Made by a program: the position numbers and the translations under genes
Notes under the pieces: model-generated
The model's database searches: none
Told to the model about the DNA's origin: nothing
The model's input: the letters and a program-made list of their open reading frames with translations, nothing else
Part shown: positions 27,147-34,779 of the stretch, piece after piece
Numbering within the stretch: the first letter of the stretch is position 1
Layout: each line of letters opens with the position of its first letter
Origin: Prochlorococcus sp. AG-686-M10
GTDB lineage: Bacteria; Cyanobacteriota; Cyanobacteriia; PCC-6307; Cyanobiaceae
Length of the DNA stretch: 34,779 bases
Reading direction: 5' to 3'
Assembly: GCA_003210275.1 (NCBI GenBank)
Contig: QCVU01000005.1
Span: forward strand, 1-34,779

Positions 27147-29675
27147 TTAAAAATTGGCTCCAGCTAGTTCTTGGGAAGATTCTTCTGAGGAAATATTTAC
27201 TATAACTTTCTTATTCTCGTCAATATCAACTAAAGCTTTATCTCCATCTTTTATTCTTCCTGATAAAACTTCTTCAGCTAAACTATCTTCTAATAATCTC
27301 ATAACTGCTCTTCTTAAAGGCCTTGCCCCATATGAAGGATTATATCCTTCTTCAACAAGTCTTTCTTTAAATGAGTCAGTAACATTTAATTTTATACCCT
27401 TCTCGCTTAATCGAGAAAAAACTTCTTTTAACATTATTTCAGCAATATCTTTAACTTCATTTTTAGTTAATTGCCTAAACACAATTATTTCATCAAGTCT
27501 GTTTAAAAATTCTGGTCTAAAATATTGTTTTAATTCTTCATTTACTAGAGATTTAATCCTGTTATATTGGCTATCTTCAACAGAATCTCCTGAGAATTCG
27601 AAGCCTAAGCCTCCACCGCCTTTCTCGATCACTTTAGAACCAATATTAGAAGTCATTATTAAAAGTGTATTTTTAAAATCAACTGTTCTACCTTTTGAGT
27701 CTGTTAATCTTCCATCTTCTAGTAATTGTAATAGTAAATTAAAAACGTCTGGATGAGCTTTCTCAACTTCATCAAAGAGAACTACTGTATATGGTCTTCT
27801 TCTTACCGCCTCTGTAAGTTGACCTCCTTCATTAAAACCCACGTATCCCGGAGGAGAACCAATTAATTTACTAACAGTATGTCTTTCCATAAATTCAGAC
27901 ATATCTAATCTGATCATAGCTTCTTCACTGCCAAAGAAATATGAAGCTAAAGATTTAGTTAATTCTGTTTTCCCAACGCCAGTAGGTCCTGAAAATATAA
28001 AACTTGCAATAGGTCTATTTGGATTTTTCAACCCAACCCTAGCTCTTCTTATAGCTCTTGATACTGCTTTAACAGCCTCATCCTGTCCTATTAACCTTTG
28101 ATGTAACGTCTCTTCCATATTTAGAAGTTTGACTGACTCTGTTTCTGTTAATTTCTGAACAGGAACTCCAGTCCAAGAAGCAACTATATGAGCTACATCT
28201 TCCTCACTTACAAGGGGGTTTTGAATAATATTTGAATCATCTTTGGAAGTTTCTATAGCATTTTTTGTATCATCTTTTTCTAAATTTTCTTTTTTATTTT
28301 CTAAAAGCTCTTTTATCTTTGCTGACAATTCAATTTCTTTTTCTCTTAACTGACCAGCTTCATTAAAATTTTGATCTCTTACTGATTCTTCTTTTTGTTT
28401 TTGAACTTGTCTTAATTCTTTATCGATTTGTTTAGCTTCGGGAGGAAGTTTAGAGTTAATCAACCTTACTCTACTGCCGGCCTCATCTATAAGATCTATA
28501 GCTTTATCTGGTAAAAACCTGTCAGAAATATAGCGATCGCCTAAATGAGCTGCTGCTTCTAAAGCTTCATCTGTAATTTTCAAGCGATGATGTTGCTCGT
28601 AACGTTCCCTTAAACCTTTTAAAATTTCAATAGTATCTTCAATAGATGGCTCTCCAACCATTACCGGTTGAAATCTTCTTTCAAGAGCAGCATCTCTTTC
28701 AATATGCTTTCTATATTCATCAAGAGTTGTAGCTCCTATACATTGAAGTTCTCCTCGAGCTAAAGCTGGTTTTAATATGTTTGCAGCATCAATTGCACCT
28801 TCAGCAGCTCCTGCTCCAATTAGAGTATGAACCTCATCAATAACTAAAATGACATTGCCGGCAGATTTAATTTCTTCCATTATTTTTTTTAGTCTTTCTT
28901 CAAATTCACCCCTATATTTTGTTCCTGCTACAAGAAGACCGATATCAAGAGTTAAAACTCTTTTATCTTCGAGAATGTCAGGTATTTCTCCTAATTGAAT
29001 TTTTTGTGCTAAACCTTCAGCAATAGCTGTTTTTCCTACTCCAGGCTCACCTATAAGAACAGGATTATTTTTAGTTCTTCTACCTAGAATTTGAATAACT
29101 CTATCTATTTCAGCATGGCGTCCAACTACTGGATCTAGTTTTGATTCACTAGCAAGTTTTGTTAAGTTTGTTCCGAATTCATCAAGAGTAGCTGTCTTTA
29201 AATTGCCCTTATTAGATGAACCACCTGATCCAACCTCAGCGGTCTCTCCAAGCATTCTTATTACTTGAGTTCTAACTTTAGTCAGGTCAATACCAAGGTT
29301 TTCTAAAACTCGTGCAGCCACTCCTTCTCCTTCTCTGATTAAACCTAAAAGTAAATGTTCAGTACCTATGTAGTTATGACCTAGTTGGCGTGCTTCTTCA
29401 AGAGATAATTCTAAAACTCTTTTTGCTCTTGGGGTAAAAGGAATTTCAACTGCTACAAAACCTGAACCTCTACCTATTATTTTCTCAACTTCAATCCTGG
29501 AGTCTTTTAAATTTACACCCAGTGTTTTAAGTACCTTTGCAGCTACACCTGTTCCTTCTCCAATCAAACCTAAAAGAATTTGTTCTGTTCCAACAAAATT
29601 ATGACCAAGCCTCCTAGCTTCTTCTTGAGCAAGCATAATGACTTTAATGGCTTTTTCTGTAAATCTTTCGAACAT
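27147..29675 (-). CDS. clpC: ATP-dependent Clp protease ATP-binding subunit ClpC
   Basis: An 842-residue HSP100 unfoldase that feeds substrates to ClpP/ClpR. Two Clp-N repeats (about 1-150; each has [16 protein letters not shown] or [16 protein letters not shown]) come first. AAA1 follows with Walker A GEPGVGKT and Walker [10 protein letters not shown]. The middle domain has a UVR motif (about 430-465, [13 protein letters not shown]) typical of ClpC rather than ClpB or ClpA. AAA2 follows with [27 protein letters not shown] and a [11 protein letters not shown] loop. The VGF sequence is the usual ClpP-docking type. The 181-base region upstream (29676-29856) probably holds its promoter; no structured element stood out there. 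Confidence 0.98.
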   Translation of the reverse strand: MFERFTEKAIKVIMLAQEEARRLGHNFVGTEQILLGLIGEGTGVAAKVLKTLGVNLKDSRIEVEKIIGRGSGFVAVEIPFTPRAKRVLELSLEEARQLGHNYIGTEHLLLGLIREGEGVAARVLENLGIDLTKVRTQVIRMLGETAEVGSGGSSNKGNLKTATLDEFGTNLTKLASESKLDPVVGRHAEIDRVIQILGRRTKNNPVLIGEPGVGKTAIAEGLAQKIQLGEIPDILEDKRVLTLDIGLLVAGTKYRGEFEERLKKIMEEIKSAGNVILVIDEVHTLIGAGAAEGAIDAANILKPALARGELQCIGATTLDEYRKHIERDAALERRFQPVMVGEPSIEDTIEILKGLRERYEQHHRLKITDEALEAAAHLGDRYISDRFLPDKAIDLIDEAGSRVRLINSKLPPEAKQIDKELRQVQKQKEESVRDQNFNEAGQLREKEIELSAKIKELLENKKENLEKDDTKNAIETSKDDSNIIQNPLVSEEDVAHIVASWTGVPVQKLTETESVKLLNMEETLHQRLIGQDEAVKAVSRAIRRARVGLKNPNRPIASFIFSGPTGVGKTELTKSLASYFFGSEEAMIRLDMSEFMERHTVSKLIGSPPGYVGFNEGGQLTEAVRRRPYTVVLFDEVEKAHPDVFNLLLQLLEDGRLTDSKGRTVDFKNTLLIMTSNIGSKVIEKGGGGLGFEFSGDSVEDSQYNRIKSLVNEELKQYFRPEFLNRLDEIIVFRQLTKNEVKDIAEIMLKEVFSRLSEKGIKLNVTDSFKERLVEEGYNPSYGARPLRRAVMRLLEDSLAEEVLSGRIKDGDKALVDIDENKKVIVNISSEESSQELAGANF

Positions 29676-29856
29676 TTAAGAGTTGAATTTCTTATTTATA
29701 ACCTACCAGTATTAAGACAATTTTGTGTTCAGAATGAGCTTTTGTGAATACCCAAAAGTATAAATTAGTCAATATTAAATTACCTTTTTGATGATATAGC
29801 GGCTTATTAAAGTGATTTCAGGGATTCTGGTTATCCGCACAAAAAATCTTTAATAT

Positions 29857-30294
29857 TTATTTTATTAAAATTTTTTCTTTCAAAATTGCATCAGTACCGT
29901 CTTTATAATAGTTTTTTCTTCTTCCTACAGTTAAAAAATTAAATTTGCAATAAAAGATCTCAGCAATTGAATTAGTTTCCGAGACTTCCAATAATAATTT
30001 TTTTATATTTAGATTTTCACATTCTATTATCAAATAGTTCATTAGATGACTGCCGTAACCTTTTCGTCGAAACTTTTGTTTTATTGAAAAATAATTTATT
30101 TGAGCTTCGTCAATTATTATTTGAACTACATAAATTCCAATTATTTTCTTTTTTGATAGTATTGCAACTACTTTTATTCCCCTCTTATTAAATTCACTTT
30201 GCCATTGTTTTTTAGTCCATAAACAAATTGTATCTGAATCTAATTCATAACATAATTCAACTTCTTTTTTATATATCTCTTTAATTAAGAACAT
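29857..30294 (-). CDS. GNAT family N-acetyltransferase, RimI-like
   Basis: A 145-residue single-domain acetyltransferase. The acetyl-CoA pyrophosphate loop is RRKGYG (76-81) after NYFSIKQKF, followed by a helix SHLMNYLIIECENLNIKKLLLEVSETN and the SIAEIFYCKFNF segment with the usual tyrosine. The pattern with LEVSETNxxAxxFYxKxxF is that of RimI, which acetylates the N terminus of ribosomal protein S18 in E. coli. Other GNAT targets are possible. Upstream of clpC on the same strand and divergent from lysA. Confidence 0.82.
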   Translation of the reverse strand: MFLIKEIYKKEVELCYELDSDTICLWTKKQWQSEFNKRGIKVVAILSKKKIIGIYVVQIIIDEAQINYFSIKQKFRRKGYGSHLMNYLIIECENLNIKKLLLEVSETNSIAEIFYCKFNFLTVGRRKNYYKDGTDAILKEKILIK

Positions 30295-30373
30295 CTAAGT
30301 AAATATTTTTCTCTCTAAAAAGTTTTTAAGATTTAATTTATTATAAATGTTCTGCAAGTTGTAGAATTAAAAT

Positions 30374-31762
30374 ATGACAGAGTTTCCCATGAATACAAAT
30401 TCATCATTCTTAGAAAATAAAATTTATGTAGATAGTCCAAATAAAAACATAGTTCCTGTAACAACTACTATTGACAGTACCCATAAGTTATTTATTGGTG
30501 GATGTTCCATGGAAGATTTAGTAAGAAGATACGATTCGCCTCTCTATGTTTTGGATGAGATTACTTTAAGAAATTCCTGTAGAGCATATAAAAAAGCACT
30601 AGAAAAATATTATCCAGGAACATCCCTCCCCATATACGCATCCAAGGCAAATAGTTCAATATTTATGAGTAATTTAATTGCATCAGAGGGTTTTGGACTC
30701 GATGCAGTTTCAGAAGGAGAATTATTGACAGCATTAAAAGGTGGGGTTCCTAATGAAAAAATTGTTTTTCATGGAAATAATAAGTCTGATAAGGAAATTG
30801 AATTTGCTATAAAAAATAAGATTAAAGTAATTGTAGACAATGACCATGATTTAAAAAGATTAGAAGATATATCTGATTCCTTTAATTACGATATAGAAAT
30901 TATGGTTAGATTTACACCTGGAATAGAATGCCACACTCACGAATACATCAGAACAGGTTCCTTTGATAGTAAATTTGGATTTGGAATCGAATCATTAAGT
31001 AAGCTTTTCGAAGTTATAAACAAAACTCAACACATTAAATTAACAGGATTACATGCTCACATTGGTTCTCAGATATTTGAACTAGATCCTCATAATGACC
31101 TTGGAAAAATAATGGTAAATGTTATTTTACAAGCTAAAAAGTTTGGTCACAACATTAAAGAACTAAATGTTGGTGGTGGCCTAGGCATTAAATATACACA
31201 GGAAGATGATCCTCCTTCCATTGATGAATGGATTAAAACAGTATCATTATCTGTTGTAAAAGCTTGTAATAAAAATAACCTAGACTTACCAATTCTTATG
31301 TGTGAGCCAGGGAGATCTATAGTTTCAACAGCAGGAGTAACAATTTATAAAATTGGTTCTTTTAAAGAAGTTCCTGGGATAAGAACATACTTATCGGTAG
31401 ATGGCGGAATGAGTGATAATCCCAGACCAATTACATATCAATCAAATTATTCTGCTTGTTTAGTAAATAATCCTTTAAATAGTAATTCCAAAAATAAATA
31501 TACAGTTGCAGGAAAGCATTGTGAATCTGGAGATGTATTATTTAAGGAACTTGAACTAAGTGATTGTCGAACAGGAGATTTAATATGTGTTTTTGGCACT
31601 GGTGCATATAATAATTCTATGAGTTCTAATTATAATAGAATCCCAAAACCTGCTGCTATTTTAGTCTGTAATGGAGAAGCAGAGATTATCCAGAAAAGAG
31701 AAAGTCCACTGGATCTTCTAAAATATGATGTCCTACCAGATCGCTTTATCAAACAAAGTTAG
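30374..31762 (+). CDS. lysA: Diaminopimelate decarboxylase
   Basis: A 462-residue PLP enzyme (fold type III, alanine-racemase-like barrel) converting meso-diaminopimelate to lysine. The Schiff-base lysine is K91 in IYASKANSS. HIGSQIFELDP, VGGGLGIKY, MCEPGRSIVS and CESGDVLF are the other conserved active-site segments. FGTGAYNNSMSSNYN near the C terminus holds the conserved Tyr. ATG 30374 is used; a second in-frame ATG at 30389 is possible, since the first 45 residues are not conserved in the family. First gene of the lysA-cdaA-uppS-bioB-trhO run. Confidence 0.95.
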   Translation: MTEFPMNTNSSFLENKIYVDSPNKNIVPVTTTIDSTHKLFIGGCSMEDLVRRYDSPLYVLDEITLRNSCRAYKKALEKYYPGTSLPIYASKANSSIFMSNLIASEGFGLDAVSEGELLTALKGGVPNEKIVFHGNNKSDKEIEFAIKNKIKVIVDNDHDLKRLEDISDSFNYDIEIMVRFTPGIECHTHEYIRTGSFDSKFGFGIESLSKLFEVINKTQHIKLTGLHAHIGSQIFELDPHNDLGKIMVNVILQAKKFGHNIKELNVGGGLGIKYTQEDDPPSIDEWIKTVSLSVVKACNKNNLDLPILMCEPGRSIVSTAGVTIYKIGSFKEVPGIRTYLSVDGGMSDNPRPITYQSNYSACLVNNPLNSNSKNKYTVAGKHCESGDVLFKELELSDCRTGDLICVFGTGAYNNSMSSNYNRIPKPAAILVCNGEAEIIQKRESPLDLLKYDVLPDRFIKQS

Positions 31763-31790
31763 GTACATTTAATATAATTTAGATTTTGAT

Positions 31791-32681
31791 GTGAATTTTT
31801 TGGGGTTTATAAACTTAAAATTTTTACTGGATGTACTATTTGCTATTGGATTTGGACTTTTATTATTTTCAAGAGTTAAAGAACAGCGAACACTTTGGTT
31901 ACTAAGGGGATATTTATTCTTAGTTTCTTTTGCTTGGTTTATTCAAAGATATGCATATCTTCCTCTAACTTCAAAATTAATTGATGCAGTAGTACTTGTT
32001 TGCTCGCTCTCTTTAGCCATCCTATGGCAGGGTGAACTTAGACGATTAATGGAATTACTTGGCACTGGAAGGCTAGCAGTATTACTAGGCAACCCACCTA
32101 AAGAATTCAGAGCAACATCTTCGACAGTAAATCAATTGGTTGACGCATCAGGAAAACTCTCACAAAATAGAAAAGGAGCTTTAATAGTTGTAGATTTAGG
32201 AAGCGATTTAAGACCAGAAGATTTTTTATATTCAGGTATAAAGATTGAAGCACAATTGTCTATAGATCTTTTAATAAATTTGTTTGCAACAGATACCCCC
32301 TTACATGATGGAGCAGTTTTAGTAAAAGGTAATAAAATAATTTCGGCAGGGGTAATATTACCTTTATCAAGGCAAGGTATTAGTAGATACGGAACAAGAC
32401 ATCTTGCCGCATTAGGCATTACAGAAAGATTTGACAGATGCATTTGTATTGTTGTCTCTGAAGAAACAGGCACTTTATCATTAGCTAATCAAGGAAAACT
32501 TGAGAGACCTATTACAAGTAGCAGATTACAAGAGCTTCTCATAAAGTTGATAGGAAATCAAAATACATCGGGGACTCCAAAATCATCTTCGAACAAAACT
32601 AATTCATTCCAAAAAATAAATACAAATGATAATATTACAAGTGAAAAGAAGTTAGACAGACAAAATCCAATTCAAGAATAA
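31791..32681 (+). CDS. cdaA: Diadenylate cyclase CdaA (c-di-AMP synthase)
   Basis: A 296-residue membrane-bound DAC-domain protein that condenses two ATP into c-di-AMP. Three hydrophobic segments lie at the N terminus (about 11-27, 36-52, 62-80), followed by the DAC domain (about 95-245). Visible are KGALIVVDLGSDL, TPLHDGAVLV with the DGA motif (173-175), and VVSEETGTLS. The normally invariant RHR motif reads RHL here (YGTRHLAALG, 203-205). A Ser/Asn-rich tail follows (about 258-296). The start is GTG at 31791; uppS begins three bases after the stop. Known roles of c-di-AMP are in potassium and osmotic balance and, in cyanobacteria, night survival. Confidence 0.93.
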   Translation: MNFLGFINLKFLLDVLFAIGFGLLLFSRVKEQRTLWLLRGYLFLVSFAWFIQRYAYLPLTSKLIDAVVLVCSLSLAILWQGELRRLMELLGTGRLAVLLGNPPKEFRATSSTVNQLVDASGKLSQNRKGALIVVDLGSDLRPEDFLYSGIKIEAQLSIDLLINLFATDTPLHDGAVLVKGNKIISAGVILPLSRQGISRYGTRHLAALGITERFDRCICIVVSEETGTLSLANQGKLERPITSSRLQELLIKLIGNQNTSGTPKSSSNKTNSFQKINTNDNITSEKKLDRQNPIQE

Positions 32682-32684
32682 CTT

Positions 32685-33506
32685 ATGAGATTAAATAACT
32701 TACAAACAAACAAAGAGAATATAAATTTGTTTAATGAAATAGATAAGGAGAGAATTCCAGAACATGTTGCAATAATTATGGATGGGAATGGGAGATGGGC
32801 TATAAATAAGGGTTTGCCAAGATCATATGGGCATAATAAGGGCGTTAGTGTTCTAAAGGAAATTATTAAGGTATCTAAAAACTTAGATTGTAAAATCCTA
32901 ACGGTTTATGCATTTTCAACGGAAAATTGGACTAGACCTTCTAAAGAGGTTGATTTTCTTATAAATCTGTTTGAAAAAGTTTTGAAAAAAGAAATTTCTG
33001 AACTTAATCAAGAATCAATAAAAATAAAATTCATTGGAGATTTAACCCCTTTTCCTAAGTCATTAAAATCAGTAATAAATAGTTCAGAGGCTCTTACTAA
33101 CAATAATAAATTATTCACATTAAATATTTGTGTAAATTATGGAGGTAGGCAAGAAATAGTAAAAGCTGCTAGAGAAATAGCAATTAAATCTTCCTTAGGT
33201 AAAATAAATCCCCATAACATAGATGAACAATTATTTAATTCAGAACTTTTAACTCATGGGATAACGGATCCTGAATTACTAATACGAACTAGTGGGGAAA
33301 AAAGGATAAGTAATTTTCTTTTATGGCAATTAGCTTATTCTGAAATTTATATAACTAATGTATTATGGCCTGATTTTACTGAGATTGAATTTTTAAAAGC
33401 TATAAAAGATTATCAATCGAGGAATAGGCGTTTTGGAGGTATAGAATCATTATCAAATGAATCTTTTGAAGATTCTTACTATTCTTCCCTAAGTAAAAAT
33501 GATTAA
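32685..33506 (+). CDS. uppS: Undecaprenyl (isoprenyl) diphosphate synthase
   Basis: A 273-residue cis-prenyltransferase making the lipid carrier for peptidoglycan and polysaccharides. The pyrophosphate-binding motif [10 protein letters not shown] has Asp33, and YGHNKGV follows. [28 protein letters not shown] and the C-terminal [18 protein letters not shown] plus ELYIT-like [13 protein letters not shown] complete the family pattern. The first 24 residues are an extension. The coding region overlaps bioB by eight bases. Confidence 0.95.
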   Translation: MRLNNLQTNKENINLFNEIDKERIPEHVAIIMDGNGRWAINKGLPRSYGHNKGVSVLKEIIKVSKNLDCKILTVYAFSTENWTRPSKEVDFLINLFEKVLKKEISELNQESIKIKFIGDLTPFPKSLKSVINSSEALTNNNKLFTLNICVNYGGRQEIVKAAREIAIKSSLGKINPHNIDEQLFNSELLTHGITDPELLIRTSGEKRISNFLLWQLAYSEIYITNVLWPDFTEIEFLKAIKDYQSRNRRFGGIESLSNESFEDSYYSSLSKND

Positions 33507-34506
33507 TTCAGATAATCAAAAATTTAGCGAAATTAGATTTGATTGGGAAAGAGACGAGATTTTGGAAATATTAAATTATCCATTGATAGATTTAATGTGG
33601 GAAGCTCAAATTATTCATAGAAGATTCAATCAATATAAAGTCCAACTAGCCTCTCTTTTTAGTGTTAAAACTGGCGGATGTGAAGAGAATTGTTCTTATT
33701 GTAGTCAATCAATTTATAGCTCTACTCAAATAAAGAGTCACCCACAATTCGAGGTTGAAGATGTTTTAAATAGAGCGAAGATAGCAAAAAGAGAAGGCGC
33801 TGATAGGTTTTGTATGGGTTGGGCTTGGAGAGAAATTAGAGATGGCAAACCTTTCAACTCAATGCTAGAAATGGTTAAAGGTGTAAAAGAACTTGGAATG
33901 GAGGCATGTGTAACCGCGGGGATGCTCACAGATGAGCAGGCCATTAAACTTGCCAATGCGGGACTAACGGCATACAACCATAATCTCGATACGAGTCCTG
34001 AATACTATAAAAATATTATTACGACAAGAACTTATCAGGATAGGCTTGATACTATTAAGAGAGTAAGAAATGCAGGTATAAATGTATGTTGTGGTGGAAT
34101 AATAGGTCTTGGAGAAAATAATGGTGATAGAGCATCTCTATTAGAAGTCCTCTCAAACATGAATCCTCACCCTGAAAGTGTCCCAATCAATTCTCTAGTA
34201 GCTATTGAAGGAACAGGTTTAGAGGAAAAAAAAGAAATTGATTCTATTGAGATGATAAGAATGATCGCTACTGCTCGAATACTTATGCCAAGAAGCAAAA
34301 TAAGATTAAGTGCTGGAAGGGAGAACTTAACTAAAGAAGCTCAGATTCTTTGTTTTCAATGTGGAGCAAACTCTATTTTTTATGGAGATGAATTACTTAC
34401 GACCTCAAATCCATCTTTTCAAGATGACAGAAAACTACTTAAGGATGTAGGGGTTTTATTTAATAAAGATTTTGAATATTGTGATAAAACTGTTTCTACA
34501 GTATGA
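33499..34506 (+). CDS. bioB: Biotin synthase
   Basis: A 335-residue radical SAM enzyme inserting sulphur into dethiobiotin. The [4Fe-4S] cysteines are in [13 protein letters not shown] (C61, C65, C68). Other conserved parts are [28 protein letters not shown] and RLSAGRENL, in which the Arg binds the auxiliary [2Fe-2S] cluster. The ATG at 33499 lies inside the uppS 3' end, and the stop overlaps the next ATG (ATGA). Length is typical. Confidence 0.97.
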   Translation: MINSDNQKFSEIRFDWERDEILEILNYPLIDLMWEAQIIHRRFNQYKVQLASLFSVKTGGCEENCSYCSQSIYSSTQIKSHPQFEVEDVLNRAKIAKREGADRFCMGWAWREIRDGKPFNSMLEMVKGVKELGMEACVTAGMLTDEQAIKLANAGLTAYNHNLDTSPEYYKNIITTRTYQDRLDTIKRVRNAGINVCCGGIIGLGENNGDRASLLEVLSNMNPHPESVPINSLVAIEGTGLEEKKEIDSIEMIRMIATARILMPRSKIRLSAGRENLTKEAQILCFQCGANSIFYGDELLTTSNPSFQDDRKLLKDVGVLFNKDFEYCDKTVSTV

Positions 34507-34779
34507 GTAATAATATTTATAAAATAGTTTCGCTTTATTCTTTTTTCTCATTTCAAGAAAATTCAATAATTGACCTTAAAGAGAACTTATTTATTATTGA
34601 GAAAAATAATGATATTTCAGGCCTTTTAATAATTGCGAGAGAGGGTCTTAACGGAACTATTTGTGCGGAAGAGAGCATTATTGAAAACATCCTAGACTTA
34701 ATCAAAAACATTGTTGGAACTAACGAATTAAACATTAAAGTTAGTTATTCAAAAATCAAAATTTTCAAAAAATTAAAAA
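34503..34779 (+). CDS. trhO: Rhodanese-related tRNA uridine hydroxylase TrhO, 5' part
   Basis: The first 92 codons of a gene running off the window. It starts at ATG 34503, whose last bases overlap the bioB stop in ATGA, so translation is probably coupled. The visible part is the N-terminal acylphosphatase-like domain of the UPF0176/TrhO family. [14 protein letters not shown] is followed by the typical [18 protein letters not shown] stretch. Full family members continue into a rhodanese domain with a catalytic cysteine and make 5-hydroxyuridine at position 34 of tRNAs. That part is not visible here. Confidence 0.85.
   Translation, partial: MSNNIYKIVSLYSFFSFQENSIIDLKENLFIIEKNNDISGLLIIAREGLNGTICAEESIIENILDLIKNIVGTNELNIKVSYSKIKIFKKLK

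Noticed and set aside
27154..27756. 200-codon plus-strand frame opposite clpC
   Set aside because: It mirrors the AAA2 region of clpC. Its length comes from the codon pattern of the real gene, and the peptide has no recognisable features.
29676..29856. Possible small RNA or hairpin in the gap upstream of clpC
   Set aside because: Only a 4-bp GCGG/CCGC match with a long loop is visible. There is no terminator-like end, so it does not support an RNA gene.

Overview
This window looks like the chromosome of a high-light Prochlorococcus or a very close picocyanobacterium. The evidence is the very low G+C, genes packed almost end to end, a photosynthetic ferredoxin-NADP reductase (petH), the clock output kinase sasA with a KaiB-like sensor domain, the opcA-zwf pair, ClpC, GGPP synthase and B12 synthesis. 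The assignment rests on gene content and composition only, not on a search.

Layout. Positions 1-1064 (minus) hold the 5' part of a large serine recombinase, the only clear mobile-element gene. It is cut by the window edge. A GH57 branching-enzyme-like gene (minus) and leuA (plus) diverge from a 227-base spacer containing a 17-base palindrome. Downstream of leuA is an 11-bp perfect inverted repeat, then a small membrane protein gene interrupted by an in-frame TGA (4677-5069). A PgpH-like membrane HD phosphodiesterase (minus) faces it. Next come folD, crtE and a DUF212 membrane protein (plus), which converge on a minus-strand run petH, zwf, opcA, cobB. Then follow a SRPBCC-domain gene, tRNA-Glu(TTC), sasA, two small genes of unknown function (a calycin-like protein and a secreted protein), prs and malQ (divergent), a short RodZ-like HTH membrane protein and a UbiB/AarF kinase. 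A lysine/ornithine/arginine-decarboxylase-like gene and cdsA follow on the plus strand. A minus-strand run holds a GNAT gene, clpC, a GldA-like dehydrogenase and an alpha/beta hydrolase. The window ends with a plus-strand run lysA, cdaA, uppS, bioB and the start of trhO, in which the last four genes are 3 bases apart or overlapping.

How the genes fit together. GH57, malQ, zwf, opcA and petH concern glycogen handling, the oxidative pentose phosphate pathway and NADPH exchange, and sasA (clock output) lies nearby. The window encodes both a c-di-AMP synthase (cdaA) and a candidate c-di-AMP phosphodiesterase, so a turnover pair may be present. lysA and uppS link cdaA to peptidoglycan precursor supply.

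Most of the window is ordinary streamlined core genome. I did not find a clear new multi-gene system. The points most worth a second look are the TGA-interrupted membrane gene, the recombinase at the left edge, the membrane-anchored PetH N terminus, the short PgpH-like enzyme together with an atypical CdaA motif, and the Asp-to-Cys change in the GldA-like active-site region.
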